Assembly (NCBI GenBank): GCA_030248195.1
Contig: JASAND010000839.1
Coordinates: 41,067-105,066, forward strand
Reading direction: 5' to 3'
Length of the DNA: 64,000 bases
From: Trissonchulus latispiculum
Lineage: Eukaryota > Nematoda > Enoplea > Enoplida > Ironidae
Under the pieces are notes generated by a model. The model was not told the DNA's origin. It worked only from the letters and a program-made list of their open reading frames with translations, and ran no database searches. Below are positions 44,023 through 54,521 of this stretch, piece by piece (positions within the stretch are counted from its first letter, which is position 1; each line of letters begins with the position of its first letter). Both the position numbers and the translations under genes were made by a program.

Positions 44023-44559
44023 GGCGAGATACGGTGTCTGCACTATGCTCATCGTGTTCAGCGACCCCGATTTACTATATATGGGTACCACCCTAAGGCC
44101 GAAAAACGCTGTTTTTGCCCGTTTTTAGACTATTTTAAAATTTTCGGACTTAGAAATTTTTCAGCTTGAAGGTGTCCAAAAACGCTATTTTTTCCATTTT
44201 TGACCATCTATAAAAAACGAACCAGATCGAAATTCGGAAAACAAACATAAACTTGCTAAGTACCATTGCCTAGATATTCAAAAATAGTATAGAAAAATTT
44301 TTCCTATGGGCCGTTCGAAAAATCGAGTTAACACAAAATTGACAAAAATCATGCTGAATACATAGAAAAAAACCCCACTTTCAAACCCGTAAGAGAAAGT
44401 CGATTTTTTCAAAGTTCATTTTTTCCGGGCAAGTTTGGTATCATTCGAAAGCTCTTGGCCTGGAGATTTCAAAAATGTAAATATTAGCTCTTAATTCCGT
44501 CCCGTTAATTAGTTATGCCTAATTAGCACTTTTCAAAATCCGCAAAGTGCCTTTATAGC

Positions 44560-44606
44560 TCATATTATGGGGGGGCTCTCCGAGCTCCCCCATGATATGA
44601 GCCGAT
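44560..44606. repeat. Perfect-like 18-bp stem hairpin GCTCATAT...ATATGAGC
   Basis: The arm GCTCATATTATGGGGGGGC pairs with GCTCCCCCATGATATGAGC almost completely around a short TCTCCGA centre. It lies 15 bases before the large palindrome at 44620. Confidence 0.7.
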
Positions 44607-44619
44607 TTTTGGAAGGGTC

Positions 44620-45365
44620 AACCATGACTTGGACAACCTTCAAAAATCGATTTGGCTCAAACTTTCAGGACTTGTAGCAACCTGACGTAAAAGGAAAACC
44701 TCCAAATATTAGAGCTCAACTCCGTATATTGAGCGAGTTATAGCGAAATTCGTGAGTTTCGACCCTGCCGCTAACGTCGCCGCAGGACTTCACCAATCAA
44801 AATTGTGCTCAGGCCGATAGAGTAGAGTCAGACAGTTCATATTGTAACCATGCAGGCACCACACATGGGGCACCTATCCCTGCCAGTTTGAGGTTTATAG
44901 CATTCATATTCCGCAGTTGGCGACGGTCGAACCTTACCTTACGCCTCCAAACGCAGTAGGCGCATTTTCACATTTTTTGACGTAGCGACCTCATTATGCG
45001 TCAAAAAATGTGGAAATGCGCCTACTGAGCTTGGAGGCTTAAGGTACGTAAGGTTCGACCGTCGCAAACTGCGAAATATGAATGATAGTAAGCTCAAACT
45101 GACAGGGATAGGTGCCCCATGTGTGGTGCCTGTATCGTTAAGATATGAACTGTCTGACTCTTTTCTATCGGCCTGAGCACAATTTTGATTGGTGAAGTCC
45201 TGCGGCGACATTAGTGGCAGAGTCAAAAATCACGAATTTTGCTATAACTCGTTGAATATACGGAGTTGAGCTCTAATATTTGGAGGTTTTCCTTTTACGT
45301 CAGATTGCTACAAGTCCTGAAAGTTTGAGCCAAATCGATTTTTGAAGGTTGTCCGGAAGTCAAGG
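44620..45365. mobile_element. Giant palindrome, ~365-bp arms with ~15-base centre
   Basis: The left arm (44620-44983) and right arm (44999-45365) are reverse complements with scattered mismatches, and the centre lies near 44991. They share GACTTGGACAACC/GGTTGTCCGGAAGTC ends and ACATTTTTTGACG/CGTCAAAAAATGT at the middle. There is no loop ORF. It may be a foldback element or an inverted duplication. A long (TA)n run follows at 45390-45435. Confidence 0.9.
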
Positions 45366-45386
45366 CAGCACAGTCGAATTTCTCAG

Positions 45387-45387
<1 letters not shown>

Positions 45388-45436
<49 letters not shown>

Positions 45437-45440
45437 GTAT
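45388..45440. repeat. (TA)n microsatellite
   Basis: An AT dinucleotide run of about 45 bases. 45440-46425 beyond it has no recognised feature. Confidence 0.85.
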
Positions 45441-46429
45441 ATAGCCTAGTTTTTTCTGAAATACGACAAATTTGGGCTGTTGCGCCACAGTATGCAGAAA
45501 TTTTTGAGGCAAGATAAGCTGGGAAAAATTTTATCTTCAGACAAAATCTTTAAAAATCGCCTATTTGCCTAACTACTAACGGTGCAACGGATCGATCTAT
45601 AACTTATATTATGTGCAGCGGACATATAGGTGCGACGTGAATATATTAGGTATATATAGCCTTGGGGTGAAAAACCTACCTTCTTCATTGCGAAGGAAAA
45701 ACCCACCCGCCTCCTGTGTCACGAGTTGGAGGTATGAGCTCTAAAACACACCAGGAGAAAGCGCGATTTTTTCTAACCAACGTTTGCGAAGATCAAGTCA
45801 TTTGATTCACTCCTGTTCATTGTTTGACATTTTGAAAATGACACCTACTTTTTGGTCCATCCGAAAATTTGCCAAAAGTTTGGACCGATGTAACTTTCGA
45901 CTGGGTTGGGCTAAAAAGTCTTACAAATATACATATGCAATGATGGCAAGTATATAACTCTTTGCACACAGTAAAAATTAGATCGATCCCATGCACCGTT
46001 GGGGAGGGGAGAAACACGGTGAAAGCCCACTTTGGAGAAAAAACCGACCCAAATTTTTTGAAAATTTTTTATCAACTTAACGGAAACAATTTGTGGCTAT
46101 AGTACGCCCAGACAAGACACCTCCATAACCTAAAAATTTCGAAATTTTGCGAAGCTATTTTCAGAAAGTGTATAGCCCCGGGGAAAATCCACATTTTCGG
46201 ATTTTGGCTAAAACTTCTAAAGCTAAGCGCTAGCTGAGAATACATACCATCGTACTTGGCGTGCTTAGAACTTTCTTTTAAACCTATTTTTACTTCTCTA
46301 GGTTGTTCCGTTTAGGCCGGCATAATGCAAAGCGGGAGAAAACCCCCAAATGGGGGAAGATAGACCCACGCACTATTCAAATTGCCCAAATCTGACAGCT
46401 AGGATGGCGTAGTGTCCTCGATAATACTG

Positions 46430-47207
46430 TATATATGTTACGTACAAAACCCGAAATTATACATTTCGCGAATTGAATGGCTGTTTTATTCAAAACCCGA
46501 AATGCATAGGCATTCTTATTCAAAACGCGAAATGAATAACTGAAGCCATTCAATTCCCGAAATGAATAGCTTTTCCATTCAAAACGCGAAATGAATAGCC
46601 AGTGGCTATTCAAAACCCGAATTTGTAAATCAGATTTTATTACAGACTATATCAAGCTAGTAAATTAGTTAGGAGTGCTTAGAAATGTAAGAATTTCTAG
46701 CTTCTAGAGTTTGGTTCACAAGTCCTTTAATTCAATTCATTTGTTGGTGCAGCTCAGAGATTTGTGGCATCTACTGTTGCAGAGTTGTCCAGCCTTCCTG
46801 CACTTACACCGATTTGTTTGGCATTTCGTAGTGCAGCAGTTACATGCCATCATTCCTTGAGTTTCGCCGAAAAACCGGATTTTTCCGGTTTTTTTACTGG
46901 AAAAATCCGGATTCTGGGGGGGTGAAATCCCCCCCAAACCCCCCCAAGCACACGTATGCTCCTAACTAATTTACTAGTTTGATATAGTCTGTAATAAAAT
47001 CTGACTTACAAATTCGGGTTTTGAATAGCCACTGGCTATTCATTTCGCGTTTTGAATGGAAAAGCTATTCATTTCGGGAATTGAATGGCTTCAGTTATTC
47101 ATTTCGCGTTTTGAATAAGAATGCCTATGCATTTCGGGTTTTGCATAAAACAGCCATTCAATTCGCGAAATGTATAATTTCGGGTTTTGTACGTAACATA
47201 TATATTT
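46430..47207. mobile_element. Foldback element with ~250-bp repeat-filled arms and a captured Cys-rich domain
   Basis: The left arm (46430-46690) and right arm (46956-47207) are near-perfect reverse complements. Each arm is itself an array of TATTCATTTCGCGTTTTGAA-like units about 40 bases apart. Between them is a minus-strand cysteine-rich frame, listed separately. The layout suggests a non-autonomous derivative of a larger transposon whose transposase binds the arm motifs. Confidence 0.82.
46737..46937 (-). pseudogene. Cysteine-rich C-terminal domain of a transposase/integrase-type protein
   Basis: The minus-strand frame ends with CNCCTTKCQTNRCKCRKAG followed by LCNSRCHKSLSCTNK. That C-x-C, C-x-C, CxxxC, H-C spacing is known from the C-termini of some transposon-derived integrase-like proteins (KRBA2-like). 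The upstream part of the frame is low-complexity. Only the tail domain is present and no catalytic core is seen nearby. It is held between the two inverted arms. Confidence 0.6.
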
Positions 47208-47560
47208 GTTATATATATATATACATGTTACATATAACATATTACATATATGTACATTACATGTTACATATATATTTGTACGGTTTTAACCCATTTGATT
47301 CAGTTGGATCAAATCGGTTGTATTTTTGTTGTAGGCTGCTCCTATTATGACGGTGAAGTGGGTTGTTAACATTACCTCATTTACTATTTCTTTTCCTTTG
47401 CGGTTCTTGGCTACTATCATTTCTCTGTTGATTTCGTTGACGAACTATTCCTATTTCTTTCCTATCTTGATTTACTGGATTCTTTGATTAATCCGTTTAT
47501 TTCGTATTTTCTTTCATACGTTCAGTTTTGGATAATTTTCCTTATTTACAATTCCTGGAA

Positions 47561-48622
47561 ATGCCCCCGCCACCTGATACCACCCCCGATCTTGGCAGTT
47601 GCGTTGTTTGCAATATTACACATATGGACTATACAGTCAAATGTGGTGGCTGTGGAGGTCTTATCCACCAAAAGTGTGCTGGATTGTCCGATTTTTTATT
47701 TCGGAAAGGGGAGACTCAAGGTGTCCAGCCTACCAATTTTGGAATTTTATGTTGTAAATGCCTTTCAGAATTCAACCACCTGAAGAGTAAAATTGACTTA
47801 TTGGAGTCCCGAATTATAGAACAGGATACCAAACAACAGGAGACGGAACGCAAATTGACCGAAACGCAGGAACAGCTTTCCAATGTCCTTGAGCGTATTT
47901 CTGCGAATTCCCCGTCTTCTGTGACTGTCAGCGTTGCTCCGCCAGTTAACCGATTGGCTCCAAATGTCTCTGCTGCCTCCAATCACGCTGGTGACTTGGA
48001 CACTACTCTATCCCCGGGTCCGGATAACCTTTTGTCTGGATATCAGAATCCCAGCGTTGCTCGCTACATGGCTGCCATCGAACGACGCATTGCCGATCTG
48101 GAGAACTTTAACCGGTCTATTCCATCTATGCTCTCTGCCGCTGTCAATGACGTCAGTGAAATGAATTCAAAACGACTGAACTTGGTGCTTCTGGGATTGC
48201 CCGAGTCAAACGAAGAAGGACTGTCGGAATTAGAATATGTTCGTAATTTTGCTGAGTCAGTTAATGTCGATCGGGCTGGCGTTCTCTGGGTTTTCAGGGA
48301 CGGCCCTGGTCGCCCTGGCCGGCCCCGGATCCTTAAGGTGGGTTTCAGAAATCCTGCGGATCGTGCTGTCTTTCTGCGGGATTTCAGAAACGTTGCCCCG
48401 GTGACGGGGGAGGACAGAGTTGCTTGGTGCCGCCCTGATTTAACGTATGCGCAACGCGAGGCCGATCGGCAGTTACGTGATGAATTGAAGCGTAGAAGGA
48501 ATTTGAAGCAGGATGTCATCATTAGCAGGGGAAAGATCATCCCCCGCCCAAAGCCTAAACCCAATTCTAACCATAATTCAAATCAAATTCCTCCAACCCA
48601 ACCACCCACTCCGTCAAACTGA
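47561..48622 (+). CDS. LINE ORF1 with PHD-like finger and coiled coil
   Basis: About 353 residues run from the ATG at 47561. The N-terminal part holds a C4HC3-like finger (SCVVC, CGGC, HQKC, CCKC at about residues 11-65), as seen in CR1/L2 ORF1 proteins. A predicted coiled coil follows (SKIDLLESRIIEQDTKQQ region), then a conserved C-terminal nucleic-acid-binding part with LNLVLLGLPES and RADRQLRDELKRRR-like basic sequence. The likely role is RNA binding in the LINE particle. The frame ends TGA at 48620-48622, overlapping the open frame of ORF2. Confidence 0.85.
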   Translation: MPPPPDTTPDLGSCVVCNITHMDYTVKCGGCGGLIHQKCAGLSDFLFRKGETQGVQPTNFGILCCKCLSEFNHLKSKIDLLESRIIEQDTKQQETERKLTETQEQLSNVLERISANSPSSVTVSVAPPVNRLAPNVSAASNHAGDLDTTLSPGPDNLLSGYQNPSVARYMAAIERRIADLENFNRSIPSMLSAAVNDVSEMNSKRLNLVLLGLPESNEEGLSELEYVRNFAESVNVDRAGVLWVFRDGPGRPGRPRILKVGFRNPADRAVFLRDFRNVAPVTGEDRVAWCRPDLTYAQREADRQLRDELKRRRNLKQDVIISRGKIIPRPKPKPNSNHNSNQIPPTQPPTPSN

Positions 48623-51366
48623 ATTTGTCTGGTTATCACACAACTTCTGGTCGTACAAAACCAATTTTCCCCTGCAAACCTAAAATTCTTTATTTCAACA
48701 ATCAATGTTTGTCCAATAAAGTAGATGATTTAAAATGTGAAATAACTTTTAGTAACCCTGATATTATCTGTGTAACAGAGTCCTGGCTTTGTGATACACA
48801 TGATGACAGTCTGTTCGCTTGCATTACTGGATACAGTTTGTGGAGGCGTGACAGGAATAGAGGGGTACATGGAGGAGTCATAATGTTTATCAAAGATATA
48901 TATAAATTTTCGTTTGTTGATGCCAAAACATATGGCTTAATTGAATTGCTTTTTATTGATGTCATTGTAAATTCTTTCAAGTTCAGAATTGGCCTAATAT
49001 ACAGATCCATGCTTAGTGATCCGAATGATAATATGTCTATGTTTGCAGATTTATGTTCATTGTGCAATGTCAGTTTTGATTGCTTAGTCTTAGGTGACTT
49101 CAATTTTCCTATAATTGATTGGAAAACCGACACAGTTAGAAATAATGGACTTGCTATTGAATTTTTACAGCATGTCACTAATGCTGGCTTGACGAACCTG
49201 GTGTATGAACCAACAAGAGGTAATAATATACTTGACCTTGTATTATCAAATAACCCTTTACTAGGCCAGGTCAAGGTTCTTGAACCTTTTTCCACTAGTG
49301 ATCACAACAAAATTCTTTTTACATTTAATGAAACTTTATTCAGCTGTGACAGTTCTAAGAGGTCGTATAATTTCCGTGGAGCGAACTGGACAGCTTTAGC
49401 CGAATTTCTAGACACGATTGACTGGGATGGCCTTTTAACAGGAAACGATGTCGAAAACCTCTGGGAAACTTTCTCTCATATAGTGGAGTATGCAGTTGAT
49501 CAGTATGTACCCAAGACAAGGATGAAAAAACCGGGAAACGTATATAAAATTCCAAAAAATATTAAAAGACAAATTCTCTTGAAGAAAAAACGTTGGAGGC
49601 GATATAAAACGTCCAAGCAGGATAATGATTTTAATGCATTTAAAGAAACTTCTAGAGAACTTAGGAAAATGGTTAGAAAGCAAAAACACCTCGATGAGCA
49701 AAAAATTATAAACGCTAATAACTTAAACGCGTTTTATTCTTTTGTACGACAAAAAACTAAATATAAGGAGGCTATACCATCACTGGTCACCGAAAATGGA
49801 AACACTGTCGTTAGCGATTTGGATAAAGCTGAACTCTTAAATAGCTATTTTTCTAGTGTTTATACTGTTGATAACGGCAATTATCCACATTTTAATAACC
49901 GCACGCAGTCTGTTATAAGTAACCTAGAAATTTCAATTCCCATGATAGTTAAGGAATTGAAGTCTGCTCCTGCTAAGTACTCCTCTGGGCCTGACAATAT
50001 CCCTCCTATCTTCTACAAGAAACTTAATGCTGTCATTGCTAAACCACTTGAAATTTTATTTAGCAAATCTTTATCAAATGGCGCCTTACCAAGTTCTTGG
50101 AAAATTGCGCTTGTAATACCTATTTTTAAGAGGAAGGGCAGTCCTTCCAATCCTGGAAATTATAGACCTATTAGCCTAACCTCAGCTTGTAGCAAGATTC
50201 TAGAACGCCTTATAAGGAAACATTTAATGGAATTTCTTTTAGTTAATAATCTCCTCAGCGATTCCCAGCATGGTTTTTTAAGTAAAAAATCCACTTTAAC
50301 CAATCTTATTGCAACTTTAGCTAAATGGGTGTCAGATAAAAATAGAGGTTTTAATACACATACTGTTTATTTAGATTTTGCTAAAGCGTTCGATACCGTT
50401 TGTCATTCCAAGTTGCTGCATAAACTTAGAGGTTATGGTATAACAGGAAATATATTAAATTGGATTGCTGACTTTTTGCGAAATAGGACTCAGAGAGTCA
50501 AAATTGGTAGTGCTTTATCTAGCTCTAAATCTGTTCAAAGCGGTGTTCCTCAAGGGACAGTTCTAGGCCCATTACTGTTTTTACTGTACGTGAATGATAT
50601 GATGGATGTTGTCCGTAATGTACAAATTAGTCTGTACGCTGATGATGCAAAATTGTCAGTTGCTACAAATGAAAGTTTTTCACAAGAGCTGCAGAATAAC
50701 CTGGACAGGATCTGTATTTGGGCTAACAATTGGCAGTTAAAGCTGTCAATTCCAAAGTGTCTGGTATTTGTGTATGGTGCAAATACAGATCAGAACCAGG
50801 TTTCCTATTTTATGCATAACCAACTTTTGGAGAACACAAATATGGTGTCCGATCTTGGAGTGCATCTATCATCTGATATGAAAGTTTCCGCTCACTGCCA
50901 AAAGATTACCCAGAAAGCTAATCGTGTAATATCAATTTTTAGACGAAATTTTGAGACTAAAGACCCTCATTTTCAAACTAAGTTATTTATCACCTATGTA
51001 AGACCTATATTGGAATATAATTCTCCTATCTGGTCTCCAAATTTTCTTAAAGATATTGATCTTGTTGAAAATGTTCAAAGAAGATTTACTAAGTTTCTTC
51101 CGGGGTTCTCAAATATACCGTATGTCACGCGTCTTAACCTTTTGAATTTAGAATCTTTAGAATTGAGACGTTTAAAATGTGATCTTAAGATAGTATATAA
51201 GATATTTACAGCTGTCGTCAAGCGTAGCATTAATGACTTCTTTACGGTAGCTACTGATAGAGGGCTATGTGGACACAATCGAAAATTATGTACTGCACAA
51301 TGTAGAACAGAACTGAGGCAGTTAAAAGTTTCTTCACAAATCGCGTATGGAATAGCTTACCTATAG
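48622..51366 (+). CDS. LINE ORF2: APE endonuclease and reverse transcriptase, C-terminal frameshift
   Basis: The frame is open from about 48577 but has no ATG before residue 88, so it depends on reinitiation, a frameshift or a non-AUG start (TTG at 48625). The APE-type endonuclease shows ESWL, LGDFNFP and SDHN. The reverse transcriptase shows FAKAFDTV, SGVPQGTVLGP and the active site YADD. A finger-like C-terminal region follows. Catalytic motifs look intact. Near 51330 the frame shifts by one base relative to the usual FxNRVWNSLP ending, which is present in another frame just downstream, so the last codons are altered. Confidence 0.9.
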   Translation, partial: NLSGYHTTSGRTKPIFPCKPKILYFNNQCLSNKVDDLKCEITFSNPDIICVTESWLCDTHDDSLFACITGYSLWRRDRNRGVHGGVIMFIKDIYKFSFVDAKTYGLIELLFIDVIVNSFKFRIGLIYRSMLSDPNDNMSMFADLCSLCNVSFDCLVLGDFNFPIIDWKTDTVRNNGLAIEFLQHVTNAGLTNLVYEPTRGNNILDLVLSNNPLLGQVKVLEPFSTSDHNKILFTFNETLFSCDSSKRSYNFRGANWTALAEFLDTIDWDGLLTGNDVENLWETFSHIVEYAVDQYVPKTRMKKPGNVYKIPKNIKRQILLKKKRWRRYKTSKQDNDFNAFKETSRELRKMVRKQKHLDEQKIINANNLNAFYSFVRQKTKYKEAIPSLVTENGNTVVSDLDKAELLNSYFSSVYTVDNGNYPHFNNRTQSVISNLEISIPMIVKELKSAPAKYSSGPDNIPPIFYKKLNAVIAKPLEILFSKSLSNGALPSSWKIALVIPIFKRKGSPSNPGNYRPISLTSACSKILERLIRKHLMEFLLVNNLLSDSQHGFLSKKSTLTNLIATLAKWVSDKNRGFNTHTVYLDFAKAFDTVCHSKLLHKLRGYGITGNILNWIADFLRNRTQRVKIGSALSSSKSVQSGVPQGTVLGPLLFLLYVNDMMDVVRNVQISLYADDAKLSVATNESFSQELQNNLDRICIWANNWQLKLSIPKCLVFVYGANTDQNQVSYFMHNQLLENTNMVSDLGVHLSSDMKVSAHCQKITQKANRVISIFRRNFETKDPHFQTKLFITYVRPILEYNSPIWSPNFLKDIDLVENVQRRFTKFLPGFSNIPYVTRLNLLNLESLELRRLKCDLKIVYKIFTAVVKRSINDFFTVATDRGLCGHNRKLCTAQCRTELRQLKVSSQIAYGIAYL

Positions 51367-51860
51367 AAGTTTGCAAATTCTAATACCATAAATTCTTTTG
51401 AGCAGTCTATAAATCATGTTAATTTAAGCAGGTTTCTTAAGGGCAGGGGTCTGAAATAACCAGACAAATGGTTTATCCCCTCCCCTTCTTCCGAGTTTTT
51501 CGGTATCCCATAACTTGACTTAAATATTCTAATATTTTTATGTTTCAGGTATTTTTTTACTCCATTTAAGTGACTAAATTTGTACTAACCGGTTTTTGTC
51601 ACTAACATTTTTTCGCTTGTTACTGTTCCTTTCTGTAAACTATACGATGTTTCTCGGAAGTAAACCATCTTCTTCTTCTTCTTCTATATATATACACTGT
51701 CATGACATTTGGCTCGGTCAAAATTAATGACACTTAAACATTGAGCAATTTTTGAAAAGCCTTCATCAGTGAATTCTTATAGAATTTTTAGATTCGACTT
51801 ATATATGTAGTTGCGCTTTAGTTGAAAAATCCATAAAACTAACCTTATTTCGTCTTTTTG

Positions 51861-52060
51861 CAGCTTTTAGAAAACAATCAGAAAAATACTAGTTATTTTC
51901 TAATTGTTTTCTACAACAGAAAACAAATAGAAAACAATTAGAAAATAATTAGAAAACAAAATTTCAAAACTTTCTCATTGTTTTCTAGATTAGAAAACAA
52001 TTAGAAAAAAATTAGAAAACAATTAGAAAAAATATCTGTATATTAGAAAAGAATTAGAAA
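51861..52060. repeat. 10-11-bp-phased TTTCTAATTG repeat, block 2
   Basis: Inverted and direct copies of AGAAAACAATTAG recur at about helical spacing. The hAT element at 52061 is inserted into this block, which resumes at 52828-52875. Confidence 0.75.
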
Positions 52061-52827
52061 CAGTGGCGGATCCAGGAGGAGGGCCCCAGGGCCCCGGGCA
52101 CCCCCCTTTGCGATTTGGGCCCCTCCCTTTCAACTTGAGGGCCCCCATCCAAAGTTTGTCTTTACTGTAAGTTTTCCCAGGTTTTTCACAATATCCAGCA
52201 GAACTGGGATTATGAAGTTGGCGATACAAGTAGTGATGATAAATATGTCGTTCTTTTCGTCAACTTTTCGCGCCTTCCATCGTAGGTTATGAAATTTCAA
52301 TGCATTGGCAATATTGTATAAATTTAGATATAATGCTGCCTAGGGAAACCATGGGAAAACTTAACCTCTCAACTTTAAACGCTCATAACTTGTTAACGAC
52401 GTAACGTATTGCGTTAAGATTAGTATATTCTGAATCAAAAAGTCTCCTCTATCTTTTAAGTTCTTTTCGCGCGGCGATGGGGCCGTCACGCGCGGCCATC
52501 CGCGCACGCCTTCGGCGTGGTTCTCGTTTGGCACATTTGACAAAATTCCTTTCGCCAAAACAGTTTTAAACTGCGTAAACTGAAGAGTTTAATCAGAATG
52601 TTGCATATTGCCAAAGACTCACTAGGCACACTAAATTGGTTTCATTGATCTCAACAGTCTAGAACGTTGAATTTGCTTCAATCAGGCATCACAACTTAGA
52701 ACTATCTCTGCACACTTTCGAAAAACGTTTAAGATCTCAGGGTTAGTATATATTCATGATTCTGGCGTTATCTTGAACTCCTTTGAGCTGGGGCCCCTCC
52801 CTTTACAAAATCCTGGATCCGCCACTG
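52061..52827. mobile_element. hAT-type miniature element with 17-bp perfect ends
   Basis: Ends CAGTGGCGGATCCAGGA and TCCTGGATCCGCCACTG are exact inverted repeats. The perfect 8-bp duplication ATTAGAAA lies at 52053-52060 and 52828-52835. It carries a hairpin CACGCC-TTC-GGCGTG at 52505-52519. It is 767 bp and noncoding. Its ends are related to the element at 12281-12673. Confidence 0.93.
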
Positions 52828-52894
52828 ATTAGAAAACAATCAGAAAAAATAATTTTTTCTAATTGTTTTCAAGAAATTGGCTTCGTGTGCCCCC

Positions 52895-53369
52895 CATACG
52901 TGTAATTGGGGGGGGTAACCTCCAGCCATTTTTCCAACTCCCCCCCCAGAAATTTTTGGCCCCCCCCCAACTGGGGGGGGGGGGGTAGTCGCGCCGAAGG
53001 CGCGAAAATTGGGCCAAAAATGGGGCTTTTTAGGGTAAATTTGGCAAAAGTTTTCAAAAAAGTCCAAATTTTTGGCTTAACGTGTTTATTATTGCGAGAA
53101 ATACACGTTTATAACGGTTTCATTGACTTCTAGACTCAATATTGACCTTATTCTGGACTCAGAAACATGTTGGCTATCAAGTTTTCGAGTTTAAAAACAC
53201 TGTCTAATGTTAAAATTACTTAATGATTTCATGTTTTTCGGCATTAGCAATGTCTGAAAATGCGATTTTTGGCATAAAAATAGAAAAATTTCTTTGGGGG
53301 AGGTTTGGTGGGGGGGGTTTGGGGGTCTACAAAGGGGGCCCCCCAACCCAAATCCCCGTTACACCTATG
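52895..53369. mobile_element. CATAGGTGTAA family miniature element, copy 2 (inverted)
   Basis: Reverse complement of the element at 11010-11474 over its full length, with end variants CATACGTGTAA and TTACACCTATG. The hairpin TCGCGCC-GAA-GGCGCGA at 52989-53005 is kept. No clear target duplication was found, partly because the flanks are C-runs. Confidence 0.8.
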
Positions 53370-53735
53370 CCCCCCCGAAGGAAACTATGGAAAAACGGCT
53401 CAGGCACGAAAAAGGATTTTTTCCACAATATATACATACGTACATCCCCAAGTTGTCTGGTTTGGTGGTTGTTGGGTTTTCCGAATGTTTTCATTTTACC
53501 AGGATACTACATGAGGGTCAGGGATTTCAAAAATTCAAATTTCAGAAATTGTTAAAATTTTAAAATCTCGAAATTCTAAAATTTATTGTGTTTCCGATAG
53601 AATTTATTGTTTTTCCGATAGAATTTATCAGAGTGGGGAGCGTTTTCCCTTCTTGCACAATTCTTACTTTGTTTTGTACAGCCTCTGTAAGTGTACTGAT
53701 CAAAGGAAAATGTAATGTAGCCCACAATATTGTAC

Positions 53736-54521
53736 CAGGGTATTTTTAGGTTTTTTTCCCGGGGGGCTGCCTGCCCCCACCATAGGTGTACCACCTGTTT
53801 GGGTTGGGGGGAGTAGAAGGTCCAAATTTGGCTCGGGTCGGGGGACCCCACCAAAATCCGAAATTTGGGGGGGGGGAGGACCCCCCTAAACTGTACCCAA
53901 GTGTTTTTAGCTAAAAATGCTCCTTTTTCGATGTACAGTGCATTAAACGTCTGAAAAGTGTCAGTTAACAGTTTTTGTATGCGAAAATAGGGCTGGAAAA
54001 TTGACAAATTTGTACTAAAATATGCCTAAATTAGCCCAGATTGTGGTTTATAATTGCGTATATCACATTTTAATTGCTATATAAAACCATCTTTAGCTAT
54101 TTACAAGTGATTTATAGCCATTTCTTCGAATTTTTTTCAAAAATTTTCAGAAATTGCAAAAAATTTTCAAAAACTTTGCATTTTTTATTTGGTTTGAACC
54201 CAATTTTAGGGGGGAAGGGGGGTTTGAGCTCGGCTTGGGGGGGAGTAGTCAAGGTCGGGTAGGGGGGAGGGGGGTCGGGCCTCTCTGTGGGGGGGGGGTC
54301 CTCACAGGGGGTAAACTGTAGCCTGGTACCCCTATGGCCCCCACCCCACCCCACCCCCACCCCCCGCGGACGGGGAAATTTCGGGGGGGGGGTGAGCCGA
54401 AACTGGTATTTTTTGGTGTGGACAGCGCAGCCGGAAATTTTTGAGGCAAAAATTTGGGCCTCCAAAAATCCCAGCATTGGCGTTTCGGGGGTAGGCATTT
54501 TCGCCTGTAAAAAATGCCCTG
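53736..54521. mobile_element. CAGGGTATTTTTA-type element containing a nested insertion
   Basis: Left end CAGGGTATTTTTAGG and right end CCTGTAAAAAATGCCCTG resemble the ends of the elements at 19214 and 36261. The host element is interrupted by the CATAGGTGTACC element at 53781-54336. No outer target duplication was confirmed. Confidence 0.55.
53781..54336. mobile_element. CATAGGTGTACC miniature element, copy 2, hAT-type
   Basis: Inverted ends CATAGGTGTACCA and TGGTACCCCTATG are flanked by the perfect 8-bp duplication GCCCCCAC (53773-53780 and 54337-54344). It is the reverse complement of 38473-38928. It is noncoding, with G-runs near both ends. Confidence 0.88.

Larger units (their letters stand above)
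47290..51684 (+). mobile_element. Near-complete LINE (CR1/L2/jockey-like)
   Basis: The element has a 5' region from about 47290, ORF1 at 47561-48622, ORF2 at 48622-51366, a short 3' region and a terminal CTT/TTC trinucleotide run at 51669-51684. The gene order (finger plus coiled-coil ORF1, then APE endonuclease plus reverse transcriptase) and the microsatellite tail fit CR1/L2 or jockey-related LINEs. The 5' boundary is approximate. Confidence 0.85.

Noticed and set aside
48064..49295. Minus-strand frames of 166 and 197 codons inside the LINE
   Set aside because: They are antisense shadows of ORF1 and ORF2.
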